Notes: generated from the letters alone by a model not told the origin. A stretch of DNA of 64,000 bases from Oceanobacillus profundus (GCF_003515705.1 NZ_QWEH01000012.1:62001-126000); one strand, 5' to 3'; counted from the first letter of the stretch, positions 30,672-40,784 are shown. Numbers and translations: made by a program.

Positions 30672-32531
30672 ATGGGTAAGACAAAACTTATGAAGGCGCT
30701 GTTAGCACTAATGTTGGTTCTTTTAGTTGCATTAGCTGCTTGTAGCGGGGACTCTGATGATGGTCAAAGTGAAGGGACTGATAGTGGTTCTGATTCTGGG
30801 GATTCAGCAGAGGCTGATGATGAAGGAGAAAGTGATAGTGAAAGTGAACTTTATTCAATTGATGATTTTAATCAAATTAAGACAAATGAAGGGGAAGCAA
30901 TTGATGGAGGAACACTTACATTTGGTTTAGTTTCGGATACTGCATTTGAAGGAACGCTAAACTGGAATTTCTACTCAGGAGACCCAGATGCTCAAATCTT
31001 AGATTGGTTTGATGAGGCTTTGTTAACTTGGGATGAAAACTATGTGTATACAAATGATGGAGCAGCTACGTATGAAATCAGTGAAGATGGGCATGTCTTT
31101 ACGTTCACGATTGGTGATAATGTAAACTGGCATGATGGTGAGCCAGTCACTGCTGAAGATTGGTTGTTCGCGCATGAAGTAATTGGCCATCCAGACTATG
31201 ATGGTCCACGATATGGTTCAGATTTTACTAATATTGAAGGAATGGAAGAGTACCATGCAGGTGAAGCGGATACAATTTCAGGTATCAAAGTGATTGACGA
31301 TAAAACATTAGAGATCACCTATATTCAAGCAACACCATCACTAGTAACTGGTAGTATTTGGACATATCCATTAGCGAAGCATATTTTTGGTGATATGGAA
31401 GTAGCAGAAATGTCTGCATCACCAGAAGTACGTGAAAACCCAATTGGATTTGGTCCGTTTAAGGTAGAAAGCATTGTACCGGGGGAATCTGTAACCATGG
31501 TTAAAAATGAAGACTACTGGAGAGGCGAGCCAAATTTAGATGGTGTTACTGTAAAAGTAATTAACCCGAATGTGGTTGTACAAGAGCTTGAATCCGGTGG
31601 TGTTGATACCGTGAGTGCATTCCAGGTGGATCAATACCCTGACAATGCAGATATGTCCAATGTTGAATATTTAGGAAGAATTGATAGGTCATATTCGTAT
31701 ATTGGATTTAAATTAGGTACTTGGGACAAAGAAAATGGTGAAGTTGTGACAGATCCTGAAGCAAAAATGGCAGATGTTAATCTACGTAAAGCAATGTGGC
31801 ATGCAGTAGATAACACGACTGTTGGTGAACGTTTCTATAACGGTCTACGTTGGAATGCAACAACACTCATTCCACCGTCACATCCAGAATTCCATGATGA
31901 TTCAAACGCTGGAGTTTCATATGATCCAGAAGCAGCAAAACAACTTTTGGATGAGGCTGGTTATGTAGATGTAGATGGAGATAACTTCCGCGAAAATCCT
32001 GATGGCGAAGAGCTTGTTATTAATTTTGCTTCTATGTCTGGAGGAGAAGTGGCAGAACCATTAGCTCAATACTATATCCAGGCTTGGGAACAAGTTGGTT
32101 TAAATGTGCAGCTTTTAGATGGACGTTTACAAGAATTTAATTCATTCTACGATCGTGTAGGTCAAAATGGTGATGATGACCCAGCGGTTGATATTTACTC
32201 AGCAGCTTGGGGCGTTGGAATCGACGTAGATCCTAGAGGATTGTATGGCCGAGACGCGATCTTCAACTTCTCTCGTTATTCAAGTGACAAAAACGATGAA
32301 TTACTGGCTGCTGGAGTTTCGGAGGATGCCTTTGAACTAGAGAATCGTCAAAAAGTATACAATGAGTGGCAGCAATTCATGATTGATGAAGTTCCTGTAT
32401 TCCCAACATTATACCGTTCAGAGCTTGTACCTGTAAATAATCGAGTTCATAATTACTATATCGGTGATGGAACAAACATGTATCGTTATGATATTGCAGT
32501 TACGCAAGAAGAACCAATTGTAGCTGAATAA
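30672..32531 (+). CDS. oppA: Oligopeptide-binding lipoprotein OppA
   Basis: SBP family 5 binding protein, 619 aa, lipid-anchored at Cys24 of the lipobox LAAC. Residues 25 to about 62 are a linker made almost only of Ser, Asp, Glu and Gly, which should hold the domain off the membrane and suits a salt-tolerant cell. The body has the family pattern FTIGDNVNWHDGEPVTAEDW and NPIGFGPFKVE. It stands last, 141 bases after oppC, behind the strong site GGGGAGG, so it can be made in excess over the permeases. Confidence 0.9.
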   Translation: MGKTKLMKALLALMLVLLVALAACSGDSDDGQSEGTDSGSDSGDSAEADDEGESDSESELYSIDDFNQIKTNEGEAIDGGTLTFGLVSDTAFEGTLNWNFYSGDPDAQILDWFDEALLTWDENYVYTNDGAATYEISEDGHVFTFTIGDNVNWHDGEPVTAEDWLFAHEVIGHPDYDGPRYGSDFTNIEGMEEYHAGEADTISGIKVIDDKTLEITYIQATPSLVTGSIWTYPLAKHIFGDMEVAEMSASPEVRENPIGFGPFKVESIVPGESVTMVKNEDYWRGEPNLDGVTVKVINPNVVVQELESGGVDTVSAFQVDQYPDNADMSNVEYLGRIDRSYSYIGFKLGTWDKENGEVVTDPEAKMADVNLRKAMWHAVDNTTVGERFYNGLRWNATTLIPPSHPEFHDDSNAGVSYDPEAAKQLLDEAGYVDVDGDNFRENPDGEELVINFASMSGGEVAEPLAQYYIQAWEQVGLNVQLLDGRLQEFNSFYDRVGQNGDDDPAVDIYSAAWGVGIDVDPRGLYGRDAIFNFSRYSSDKNDELLAAGVSEDAFELENRQKVYNEWQQFMIDEVPVFPTLYRSELVPVNNRVHNYYIGDGTNMYRYDIAVTQEEPIVAE

Positions 32532-32541
32532 ATAGTAAATG

Positions 32542-32573
32542 AAAAGAAGGCTCGTTTTGTGAGTCTTCTTTTT
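32542..32573 (+). terminator. Terminator of the opp operon
   Basis: AAAAGAAGGCTC (32542-32553) pairs with GAGTCTTCTTTTT (32561-32573) with one bulge, then G. Confidence 0.8.
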
Positions 32574-32706
32574 GTGCGGTTACGTATCTAATATAAATTT
32601 ATCAAACTTGCGATTTGAGTGTATTTATAAAATTTCTCCTGATTTTGCTGGACGGGTCGAATAAGCTATAATAATTAATAGCTATATAATCAAGGAGGCG
32701 TAAGTA

Positions 32707-33384
32707 ATGCTAACGGAACAAGATCAAATGAAAAAAGCAGTTGGAGAAAAAGCTGCGACTTTTGTAAAAGATGGTATGAAAATAGGTCTTGGATCGGGAT
32801 CAACTGTATATTGGATGGTACGGAAGCTAGGTGAGCTTGTTGATGCTGGTGTAAATATTGAGGGAATTCCATCATCAAAACAAACAGAGAAATGGGCGCA
32901 GGAATTTGGCGTACCACTTACTGATTTTCGGGAAGTAAAGGAATTGGATATTACAATTGATGGTGCGGATGAAGTAGATGAAAATCATCAACTCATCAAA
33001 GGTGGAGGTGCAGCGTTATTTCGTGAGAAAATTATTGCACAGGCTGCTAAGGAACTGATTATTATTGTGGATGAATCAAAAATGGTTTCACATTTGGGAG
33101 AGTATCCACTGCCTGTCGAAGTGCTTCCATTTGCTTGGGAACGAACAGCAAATGAAATTTCGAAACTTGGCTGTGTGCCAAAGCTGCGTACGCTTGATGG
33201 AGAAATATTAGTTACCGATAATGGGAATTACATATTGGATTGTCCGTTCAATAAAATACCAGATCCAGATCAATTAAATAAACAATTGAAGCAAATTGTT
33301 GGAGTAATAGAAACTGGCTTATTTATCGATATGACAACGAAAGTAATTATTGGAAATAAAGAAACGGTTACTGTTGTCGAGTAA
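32707..33384 (+). CDS. rpiA: Ribose-5-phosphate isomerase A
   Basis: Interconverts ribose 5-phosphate and ribulose 5-phosphate in the pentose phosphate pathway. At 225 aa it has GLGSGSTVYWM (phosphate binding), catalytic Asp in DITIDGADEVD near residue 83 and KGGGAALFREKI with the catalytic Glu near 105. AAGGAGG precedes the ATG. Upstream TATAAT at 32667-32672 is a candidate -10, lying inside the small palindrome AGCTAT/ATAGCT; the -35 is weak. Confidence 0.94.
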   Translation: MLTEQDQMKKAVGEKAATFVKDGMKIGLGSGSTVYWMVRKLGELVDAGVNIEGIPSSKQTEKWAQEFGVPLTDFREVKELDITIDGADEVDENHQLIKGGGAALFREKIIAQAAKELIIIVDESKMVSHLGEYPLPVEVLPFAWERTANEISKLGCVPKLRTLDGEILVTDNGNYILDCPFNKIPDPDQLNKQLKQIVGVIETGLFIDMTTKVIIGNKETVTVVE

Positions 33385-33402
33385 AATGATGTAATAGAAG
33401 AG

Positions 33403-33433
33403 ACACCCTAGAAGAGATTCTTTGGGTGTTTTT
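33403..33433 (+). terminator. rpiA terminator
   Basis: ACACCC (33403-33408) pairs with GGGTGT (33424-33429), with an inner AGAA/TTCT helix, followed by TTTT. Confidence 0.82.
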
Positions 33434-33684
33434 ACCACGCATTAACGAGCTGTGATATCTCGACCTCCAATCCTGAAGAAAATCAAAATGTTGAGGATAG
33501 GGGATAAAACAGCCCGTAAATTCCTGATTCTGTTCAAGGGCCTTTAGGTCATACCCTTGTGGTACTAATATTTAGTTGGAAGGAGTCTCCCCGCTAAATG
33601 AAGTCTCACTTTATCACTTTATCCGACTTTTTTGCATACGATGAGAAGTAGACTTAAAAATGTGGGTGGAAAGGGTGGCATCAT
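33434..33684. other. Intergenic region before asnO
   Basis: No gene seen. A foldback ATTTAG (33570-33575)/CTAAAT (33594-33599) with the inner GGAG/CTCC is the only clear structure. No good promoter hexamers were recognised. Confidence 0.4.
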
Positions 33685-35529
33685 TTGTGTGGAATAACTG
33701 GATTTGTTGACTGGAAGAGGCATGCGCATACACGACTAGCGGTTTTGGAGAAAATGACAGATACGTTATCATTACGGGGACCTGATGAAACAAATCATTG
33801 GATCTATGAACATACTGGGTTTGGACATAAGCGGCTGTCGGTTGTTGATTTAGAAGGCGGAAAACAACCAATGCGTAAGAAAAAGAATGATTTTACTTAT
33901 ACGATTGTTTATAATGGAGAGCTTTACAATACGGAGGAATTACGCCAAACGCTTCTTCAAAAAGGTTATGTATTCCAGACCTCATCTGATACAGAGGTTT
34001 TGCTGACAGCTTACTTGGAGTGGAAAGAAGATTGCGTCAATTATCTCAATGGCATTTATGCATTTGGTGTCTGGGATGAAGAAAAAGAACAGCTTTTTAT
34101 GTCGAGAGACCGTTTAGGTGTAAAACCGTTGTTTTTTTATGAGGAACAAGAGCAGTTCATTTTTGGCTCTGAATTGAAAGCAATTCTAGCTCATGATGCT
34201 GTTGATGCAGCAATAGATCATGAAGGTTTATCGGAAATCTTTGGTCTAGGGCCGTCGAGAACACCTGGGCACGGATTATTTAAAGGTATACGTGAACTTC
34301 GTGCAGCGCATTCATTAATCTTTTCCAAAAATGGGTTAAAAGTTTGGCGTTATTGGAACATGGTCAGTAAGCCACATATTGATTCACTGGAAGATACTGC
34401 GCAAAAGGTAAGAGAACTAGTTGTAGATGCAGTGCAACGGCAGCTTGTAGCAGATGTACCTGTATCTACTTTGTTATCTGGTGGATTAGACTCTAGCGCG
34501 ATTACAGCTATAGCTGCAGACTATTTTAAGGAAAAAGGAAAGGGAACATTAACGACTTTTTCAGTAGATTATGCTGGAAATGAGCAACATTTTCAGTCAA
34601 GTACCTTCCAGCCCTCTAGTGATAAGCCTTGGATTGAACAGATGGTTAATGTATTTTCGACAGATCATCATGATGAAATTATCTCTGGACTTGAGCTTGC
34701 TGCTTTACTGAAGGAAGCGGTAGATGTTCGAGATCAGCCAGGGCAAGCGGATATTGATTCATCTTTATTATGGTTTTGTCGTCGGATTAAAGAAAAAACA
34801 ACGGTGGCATTGTCCGGTGAGTGTGCTGATGAAATCTTTGGTGGCTATCCATGGTTTCATGATCCGTCGGCCATTCAAGATGGTTTTCCTTGGATGCGTT
34901 CTTTAGATGCGCGAATCGACTTGCTTCATTCCCAATGGCAAAAGAAATTAGATTTAAAAAGCTATGTTCAAAATCGTTATCAGGAAACTATTCTGGAAAC
35001 GCCAAGGCTGGATGGTGAATCACCTGAAGAAGCCAAGCGCAGAGAGCTTTTTTATTTAAATATGCAATGGTTTATGGCGCAGCTGCTTGACCGGAAGGAT
35101 CGGATGAGTATGGGAGCCAGTCTAGAAGTACGTGTCCCTTATGCAGATCATCGTATTGTGGAATATGTTTGGAATATCCCATGGGAAATGAAAAATCTCG
35201 ATGGACGTGAAAAAGGAATTTTACGCAAGGCGCTGGAAGGTATTGTACCAGATGATGTTTTATATCGAAAAAAGAGTCCATATCCGAGGACCTTTCAACC
35301 AGAATATACGAAGCAGGTAATAGCGTGGATGGAAACAATTTTAGCAGATCCGAATGCTCGTTTATTTGAATTTATGAAGCATGAAAAAGTGGAAGCTATT
35401 GTAAACAGTGAAGGGAAGGAATTTAAGGAGCCATGGTATGGTCAGTTAATGCGCGGCCCCCAATTAATTGCACACTTATGTCAAATTGATTATTGGCTAC
35501 GTAAATATGATGTGAAGATTCAAGTTTGA
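33685..35529 (+). CDS. asnO: Asparagine synthetase (glutamine-hydrolysing), AsnO type
   Basis: Makes asparagine from aspartate, glutamine and ATP. 614 aa, the same length as B. subtilis AsnO (YisO), which is needed for sporulation. N-terminal Ntn glutaminase: MCGITGFVDW with nucleophile Cys2 and RGPDE; C-terminal synthetase: pyrophosphate loop LLSGGLDSSAI near residue 265 and SGECADEIFGGYPWF near 375. The start is TTG at 33685, so Cys follows directly as the mechanism requires; AAAGGGTGG lies 7 bases upstream. Confidence 0.92.
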   Translation: MCGITGFVDWKRHAHTRLAVLEKMTDTLSLRGPDETNHWIYEHTGFGHKRLSVVDLEGGKQPMRKKKNDFTYTIVYNGELYNTEELRQTLLQKGYVFQTSSDTEVLLTAYLEWKEDCVNYLNGIYAFGVWDEEKEQLFMSRDRLGVKPLFFYEEQEQFIFGSELKAILAHDAVDAAIDHEGLSEIFGLGPSRTPGHGLFKGIRELRAAHSLIFSKNGLKVWRYWNMVSKPHIDSLEDTAQKVRELVVDAVQRQLVADVPVSTLLSGGLDSSAITAIAADYFKEKGKGTLTTFSVDYAGNEQHFQSSTFQPSSDKPWIEQMVNVFSTDHHDEIISGLELAALLKEAVDVRDQPGQADIDSSLLWFCRRIKEKTTVALSGECADEIFGGYPWFHDPSAIQDGFPWMRSLDARIDLLHSQWQKKLDLKSYVQNRYQETILETPRLDGESPEEAKRRELFYLNMQWFMAQLLDRKDRMSMGASLEVRVPYADHRIVEYVWNIPWEMKNLDGREKGILRKALEGIVPDDVLYRKKSPYPRTFQPEYTKQVIAWMETILADPNARLFEFMKHEKVEAIVNSEGKEFKEPWYGQLMRGPQLIAHLCQIDYWLRKYDVKIQV

Positions 35530-35532
35530 TAG

Positions 35533-35580
35533 AAAGGTTCTCTTAAAAGGATTGGCTCCCTTTTAAAAGAACCTTTTATT
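35533..35580 (+). terminator. asnO terminator
   Basis: Long imperfect stem AAAGGTTCT(C)TTAAAAGG with CCTTTTAAAAGAACCTTT, closing with TTTTATT. Confidence 0.8.
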
Positions 35581-35640
35581 ATGTAACTCTTTGAAAATTG
35601 CGATATAATAATGCTAGTTTCAATTAGGAGGGGGATACAT

Positions 35641-35922
35641 ATGAAGTATTATGCTGCATTTTCACCAATGAAGAATGCTGAAAAAAGCAGGCAGTACCGT
35701 CAAGATCATTTAGACTATTTAGGCAAGTTAGCCGAACAGAGGAAAGTTTTTGCTAAAGGTCGTTTTACGGATAGTACTGGTGGACTTGTTATTTACATCG
35801 CGGAAAGCTTTGAAGAGGTTGAAGAAATTGTGAAAAACGATCCATATGTTGTTTATGGAGCAAGAGGGTATGATATTCATGAATGGGAAATGACTACGGA
35901 AGCAGTTTTACCAGAAAAGTAG
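35641..35922 (+). CDS. YciI family protein
   Basis: Small protein of 93 aa with the YciI/YCII ferredoxin-like fold: KYYAAFSPMKN at the start, His-Asp pattern RQDHLDYLGKL, GRFTDSTGGLVI and NDPYVVYGARGYDIHEW. The conserved His-Asp pair hints at an enzyme, but no reaction is established for this branch. The ATG at 35641 follows AGGAGGGGG; a longer frame upstream has no site. Monocistronic. Confidence 0.85.
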   Translation: MKYYAAFSPMKNAEKSRQYRQDHLDYLGKLAEQRKVFAKGRFTDSTGGLVIYIAESFEEVEEIVKNDPYVVYGARGYDIHEWEMTTEAVLPEK

Positions 35923-35931
35923 ATTACATGT

Positions 35932-35971
35932 AAAGTCAGGGCCCTTTTTCAAAGGAGAGTCCTGACTTTTT
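35932..35971. terminator. Bidirectional terminator between the YciI gene and pflA
   Basis: AAAGTCAGG (35932-35940) pairs with CCTGACTTTTT (35961-35971); it serves both converging genes. Confidence 0.85.
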
Positions 35972-35972
35972 G

Positions 35973-36698
35973 TTATGCATTTAAAATTTGTATTGCATTT
36001 TGAACGCGTGCATCTGTTGGCGGTTCGACAGCGTCAAGCGGATATTCTAACCCTAGTGCTTCCCACTTATATACGCCCATTTTATGATAAGGTAATACTT
36101 CGATTTTCTTGATATTAGTTAGTGTATGAATAAAATGAGATAAATCCTTTAAATCCTCTTCATTATCACTATGTCCAGGAACAAGCACATGACGGATCCA
36201 GACAGGAATATTTTTTTTATCTAAATAACGAGCAAGTAGGAGAATATGATCGTTAGACATGCCAGTTAGTATTTTATGCTTCACTGGATTAATCTGTTTG
36301 ATATCCATTAACACTAGATCAGTTAGTTCCAAGAGTTCGTCAAGCTGCTTCAGAAATGCAGGAGATTTGGAGAAACAGCCACCGGCAGTATCAATTGCTG
36401 TATGGATACCTAATTCTTTTAGTTCTTTAAAAAGGGCTATCAGAAACTTAACATGGAGCAATGGTTCTCCGCCACTTACGGTAACGCCTCCACCAGATGC
36501 TTGGAAAAAGGGGAGGTAATCCTTGATGTCCGTGACGAGTTCATTTACCGTCATTTCCTTGCCATCGCCCATTTTCCATGTGTCTGGATTATGGCAAAAC
36601 TGGCAGCGGAGCGGGCAGCCTTGCATAAAAATTATATAGCGCAAACCTGGACCATCGACGGTTCCACATGTTTCGATAGAATGAATTCGACCTTTCAC
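35973..36698 (-). CDS. pflA: Pyruvate formate-lyase activating enzyme
   Basis: Radical SAM enzyme of 241 aa that makes the glycyl radical on PflB. The cluster motif is C28-x3-C32-x2-C35 in GCPLRCQFCHNP; the SAM-binding GGE motif is SGGEPLLH. The start is GTG at 36698 with GGGGAGG 8 bases upstream. It follows pflB by 113 bases on the same strand. Confidence 0.94.
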   Translation of the reverse strand: MKGRIHSIETCGTVDGPGLRYIIFMQGCPLRCQFCHNPDTWKMGDGKEMTVNELVTDIKDYLPFFQASGGGVTVSGGEPLLHVKFLIALFKELKELGIHTAIDTAGGCFSKSPAFLKQLDELLELTDLVLMDIKQINPVKHKILTGMSNDHILLLARYLDKKNIPVWIRHVLVPGHSDNEEDLKDLSHFIHTLTNIKKIEVLPYHKMGVYKWEALGLEYPLDAVEPPTDARVQNAIQILNA

Positions 36699-36811
36699 TT
36701 GAAAAACCTCCCCATTAAAATTGTTGACGTAATAGGGTGCTCCCCTTAAACAGGGAAGCGAGACCTATATCATCTAACTATTGCATGCTTTTTTCCTTAC
36801 AAGTGGTTTGC

Positions 36812-39055
36812 TTACATCCCTTTATGGAATGTTCGATTAATAACATCTAATTGTTGTTCTCTCGTTAATTTAATAAAGTTTACCGCATATCCAGATACAC
36901 GGATGGTTAGCTGTGGATATTGTTCTGGATGCTCCATTGCATCGAGCAATGTTTCGCGATCAAACACATTGACGTTTAAATGATGTCCACCTTTTATCGT
37001 ATATCCGTCTAGCATTCCTGCTAGATTTTGAATTCGTGTACTTTCTTCTCTCCCTAATGCTTTTGGTACAATGGAAAAGGTGTTGCTTATTCCGTCTAAT
37101 GCGTATTCGTAAGGCAATTTTGCGACAGAGCTGAGGGATGCAAGTGCTCCTTTTTCGTCACGTCCATGCAATGGGTTCGCTCCAGGAGCAAAGGGCTCTC
37201 CAGCTTTTCGTCCATCTGGTGTAATTCCAGTTTTCTTCCCATAAACGACATTGGAAGTAATTGTTAATACAGAAAGTGTTGGTACAGAATTTCTGTATGT
37301 TTGATGCTTTTTGATTTTATTCATGAAGGCTGTGACAAGTTCGACTGCAATAGCGTCAACTCGGTCATCATTGTTTCCGTATTTCGGGAAATCTCCTTCT
37401 ATTTTGTAGTCGATGGCATAGCCAGCTTCATTGCGGATTACTTTTACCTTTGCGTGCTTAATTGCACTTAGTGAATCAGCTGCAACTGATAATCCTGCAA
37501 TCCCAGTTGCCATTGTCCGGAGAATGTCTCTATCATGTAATGCCATTTCAATTCGTTCATAGCTATATTTGTCATGCATGTAGTGAATCACATTTAGTGT
37601 ATTAATATATAATCCGGCAAGCCATTCTAGCATTTGGTCATATTTTTCCATTACTTCCTCATAGTGTAGATATTCGGAAGTAATTGGTTCATAGTTCGGT
37701 CCTACTTGAGTGAACGATTGTTCATCTACCCCGCCATTAATTGCATATAGCAATGCTTTGGCTAAGTTAGCTCTTGCACCGAAGAACTGCATTTGCTTGC
37801 CAATTTCCATTGCAGAAACACAGCATGCAATTCCATAATCATCTCCAAATTGTTTCCTCATGAGGTCATCATTTTCATATTGAATTGAACTTGTTTTAAT
37901 GGACATAGATGCACAGTATTCCTTAAAAGGGCGTGGTAATTGATCAGACCATAAAACCGTTAAGTTTGGTTCGGGTGCAGGCCCAAGATTGTCTAATGTG
38001 TGTAAAAATCGGAACGAATTCTTTGTCACAAGCGGTGTACCATCTTTAGCAATACCACCAATTGATTCTGTAACCCAAGTTGGATCTCCACTAAATAATT
38101 CATTGTAATCTGGAGTTCTTGCAAATTTTACAAGTCGTAGTTTCATTACAAAATGATCGACAAGCTCTTGTGCTGTTTCTTCTGTAATGACACCATTTTG
38201 AATGTCACGCTCAATATAAATATCTAAGAAGGTAGAAACCCTGCCAAGACTCATAGCTGCGCCGTTTTGCTCCTTGATAGCTGCTAAATAACCAAAATAT
38301 AACCATTGGAACGCTTCGATTGCATTAGTAGCAGGATTGGAAATATCAAATCCATAATCTGAACCGAGCTGTTTTAACTCTTGTAAGGCACGAATTTGTT
38401 CAGAAAGCTCTTCGCGGTCACGAATGATTTTCTCGGACATCACACCATTAACTCCCGTTGCTGCAAGTTCTTTTTGTTTATCTGCGATTAGCCTGTCAAC
38501 ACCATATAAAGCAACTCTTCGGTAATCGCCAATGATCCGTCCACGTCCATAAGCATCAGGAAGACCTGTAATAATTCCAGCTTTTCTTGCTGCTCGCATT
38601 TCAGGTGTGTATGCATCAAAAACACCTTGGTTATGTGTCTTCCGATAATTGTTGAAGACATGCTTTACTTCTTCATCCAACTCATATCCGTATGCATGTA
38701 GAGCATCTTCTGCCATTCTAATACCACCAAATGGTTGAAGAGAGCGCTTAAAAGGTTGGTCTGTTTGGACACCAACAATTTTTTCAATACCTTTATTTAA
38801 ATAGCCTGCTCCATGTGACGTAATGGTTGATACAATTGATGTGTCCATATCCAATACGCCACCATTTTCTCGTTCTTGCTTTGTTAAATCCATCACTTGT
38901 TCCCATAAAATTGTCGTGTTCCTTGTCGATCCTGCTAAAAAGCTTTCATCACCAGTATAGACAGTAATGTTTTGCATAATAAAGTCGCGAACATTAATTT
39001 CCTCTTGCCATTTTCCACTTTTAAAATCCATTTTGTTTTGAGCAGTTACAACCAT
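36812..39055 (-). CDS. pflB: Formate C-acetyltransferase (pyruvate formate-lyase)
   Basis: Anaerobic enzyme that splits pyruvate to acetyl-CoA and formate with a glycyl radical. 747 aa: the catalytic Cys-Cys pair lies in [15 protein letters not shown] near residue 410 and the radical Gly722 in RVSGYAVNF, 25 residues from the end. The ATG at 39055 follows TTAGGAGGG; a longer frame to 39094 is dropped. Presence of pflBA indicates mixed-acid fermentation and anaerobic growth. Upstream there is only a half Rex-like site, TTGTGAA at 39077-39083. Confidence 0.95.
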   Translation of the reverse strand: MVVTAQNKMDFKSGKWQEEINVRDFIMQNITVYTGDESFLAGSTRNTTILWEQVMDLTKQERENGGVLDMDTSIVSTITSHGAGYLNKGIEKIVGVQTDQPFKRSLQPFGGIRMAEDALHAYGYELDEEVKHVFNNYRKTHNQGVFDAYTPEMRAARKAGIITGLPDAYGRGRIIGDYRRVALYGVDRLIADKQKELAATGVNGVMSEKIIRDREELSEQIRALQELKQLGSDYGFDISNPATNAIEAFQWLYFGYLAAIKEQNGAAMSLGRVSTFLDIYIERDIQNGVITEETAQELVDHFVMKLRLVKFARTPDYNELFSGDPTWVTESIGGIAKDGTPLVTKNSFRFLHTLDNLGPAPEPNLTVLWSDQLPRPFKEYCASMSIKTSSIQYENDDLMRKQFGDDYGIACCVSAMEIGKQMQFFGARANLAKALLYAINGGVDEQSFTQVGPNYEPITSEYLHYEEVMEKYDQMLEWLAGLYINTLNVIHYMHDKYSYERIEMALHDRDILRTMATGIAGLSVAADSLSAIKHAKVKVIRNEAGYAIDYKIEGDFPKYGNNDDRVDAIAVELVTAFMNKIKKHQTYRNSVPTLSVLTITSNVVYGKKTGITPDGRKAGEPFAPGANPLHGRDEKGALASLSSVAKLPYEYALDGISNTFSIVPKALGREESTRIQNLAGMLDGYTIKGGHHLNVNVFDRETLLDAMEHPEQYPQLTIRVSGYAVNFIKLTREQQLDVINRTFHKGM

Positions 39056-39274
39056 AATAACCCTCCTAAAAAGATATTGTGAAACATTGAGCATTCTTTA
39101 TATATTTATCATATCACATATTTTTAGATGAAGTTATTTAAAATGTTAAAGAAGTGTGTCAGAATTGTAACTATATCGTGTCGATGAAGAAGGAATGAAA
39201 TATTTAAAAATATGTTTCATTCACGTATAATGGTATAAATGATTTGAACGTCATATTAAAGGAAATCATAAATG
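39056..39274. promoter_or_regulatory. Divergent region between pflB and the chromate transporter leader
   Basis: Holds the palindrome GAATGAAA (39193-39200)/TTTCATTC (39215-39222), directly followed by a plus-strand TATAAT at 39226-39231. An operator overlapping the -35 of a rightward promoter is the simplest reading. The pflB promoter itself was not identified with confidence. Confidence 0.4.
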
Positions 39275-39430
39275 GATGAGTGCCCGAATGAGAAGAGAGT
39301 AAGTATATTTGGTCATTCATAGAAGTGATGAGTGCCCGAATGAGAAGAGAATAAGTTTATTTGGTCGTTCATAGAAGTGATGAGAGTCCTAATGGGAAGA
39401 GAGTAGGCTCCTTTGATTGGTCAAAGATGA
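39275..39430 (+). repeat. 52-bp tandem repeat, nearly three copies
   Basis: Copies start at 39275, 39327 and 39379, each with GATGAG and AAGAGA(G/A)TA in register. The first two differ at only a few bases; the third is degenerate after about 35 bases. Since 52 is not a multiple of three, the repeat does not encode a continuous repetitive protein. Confidence 0.85.
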
Positions 39431-39646
39431 GTTACCAATCAAAGGAATGATAAGTTCATTCTGTAAGTTATGTAGGCTATGAGCTTCTTGGCGCAGTGAG
39501 TTATTTGATTACCTAAAGCGAATGGGGTTCCATCATTAAGAGAGCATCAACATTTGGGGCCTATTTACTGGATTCACGGGCTTACTCGAAAGCTCATCAC
39601 TGGATAGGCTGGCAACATACTAAAAATAGATAAAGGTTTGTGACAA
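39431..39646. other. Noncoding leader before the chromate transporter
   Basis: About 215 bases with no supported gene. A foldback CCTTTGATTGGT (39410-39421) with ACCAATCAAAGG lies just at the end of the repeat array; nothing else clear. Confidence 0.4.
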
Positions 39647-40219
39647 ATGAAAACACATTGGAATTTATTTATTGCTTTTTTTCGTGTTGGTATACTCGGA
39701 TTTGGGGGAGGACCTGCTTCGATACCGCTTATTCAAAAGGAAGTAGTTGATCACTATAAATGGATGGATAACGAGGAATTTGGTGATATTCTTGCTTTAG
39801 CAAACACATTACCGGGTCCAATTGCAACAAAGCTACCTGGTTATATTGGTTATCGGGTTGCCCGTACACTAGGAATGATAAATGCCGTTCTTGCTACGAT
39901 TGTACCTACGATTTTATTAATGATTGTTTTACTCACTACACTTTCACAAGTTAAAGAATTTGATTGGGTGCAAGGAATGACGGCAGCAGTCGTTCCAGTA
40001 GTGGGGATGATGATGGCTGTCTTGACATGGCAATTTGCCCAAAAAGCTGCTATTGGCTTGGGATGGGTAAAGACATGTATATTTCTTGCCATTTTCTTTA
40101 TCACTTTGCAAATTCTTCAGGTGCATCCAGGAATTTTGATTGCTGTTCTACTCATCCTGGCGCTGTCTCTGCCAGTCCACAAGAAGCAAAAAAAGAATAA
40201 AGAAGGTGAAGATGTATGA
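39647..40219 (+). CDS. Chromate transporter half-protein, first subunit
   Basis: Membrane protein of 190 aa, one CHR domain of the chromate ion transporter family (B. subtilis YwrB/YwrA pair). Signatures: FRVGILGFGGGPASIPLIQKE and LANTLPGPIATKLPGYIGY. Large ChrA proteins fuse two such halves; here they are separate genes overlapping by 4 bases, presumably forming a heterodimer. Export of chromate is known for the family; the natural substrate here may differ. AAAGG precedes the ATG. Confidence 0.85.
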   Translation: MKTHWNLFIAFFRVGILGFGGGPASIPLIQKEVVDHYKWMDNEEFGDILALANTLPGPIATKLPGYIGYRVARTLGMINAVLATIVPTILLMIVLLTTLSQVKEFDWVQGMTAAVVPVVGMMMAVLTWQFAQKAAIGLGWVKTCIFLAIFFITLQILQVHPGILIAVLLILALSLPVHKKQKKNKEGEDV

Positions 40220-40743
40220 TCTATATTGATATTTTTGTCGCCTTTTTTATTCCGGGTATTCTGGGCTATGGGGGAGGACCTGCTTCCATTCCCCTTATTG
40301 AAAATGAAGTGGTATTACGATATGGTTGGATGTCAGTGCAGGAATTTAGTGAGATTTTAGCGCTTGGAAACTCTTTACCAGGTCCAATTGCAACGAAGAT
40401 GGCAGGGTACATAGGCTATGAAGTAGGAGGGGTTATTGGGTCGATTGTAGGCGTATTTGCTACTGTGGCTCCATCTCTAATTTTATTAATATTCCTTGGT
40501 GGACTGTTGTTAAAATATAAGGACTCTCCTAAAGTAAAGCGGTTAACGCTTTTTGTTCAGCCGGTCATTGCTATATTGCTCGGTGTTATGGCATGGAGGT
40601 TTTTCAGTGAATCTTATATAGGAATTGGAATTTGGCAGACGGTACTACTGGTTGGCGTTAGTTTTCTATTAATCGAGCGTTTTAAAATACACCCTGCATT
40701 TGTAATTGCCGGAGCTCTTATTTACGGTGGCTTTCTTTTATAA
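40216..40743 (+). CDS. Chromate transporter half-protein, second subunit
   Basis: Second CHR domain protein, 175 aa, with FFIPGILGYGGGPASIPLIENE and LGNSLPGPIATKMAGYIGY. It shares the repeated CHR signature with the first subunit yet differs elsewhere, as expected of the antiparallel partner. The start overlaps the upstream stop (ATGA). Confidence 0.85.
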   Translation: MIYIDIFVAFFIPGILGYGGGPASIPLIENEVVLRYGWMSVQEFSEILALGNSLPGPIATKMAGYIGYEVGGVIGSIVGVFATVAPSLILLIFLGGLLLKYKDSPKVKRLTLFVQPVIAILLGVMAWRFFSESYIGIGIWQTVLLVGVSFLLIERFKIHPAFVIAGALIYGGFLL

Positions 40744-40784
40744 ATAGATCTAGCCCTTATCGACTCCATAAGCCTCAACTTATG

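Noticed and set aside
39077-39083. Rex- or FNR-like half site upstream of pflB
   Set aside because: Only TTGTGAA is present; the second half of the palindrome is absent and it lies within the leader close to the ribosome binding site.
39275-39430. Tandem repeat considered as a CRISPR array
   Set aside because: Copies abut with a 52-base period and no distinct spacers; no cas genes in the window.
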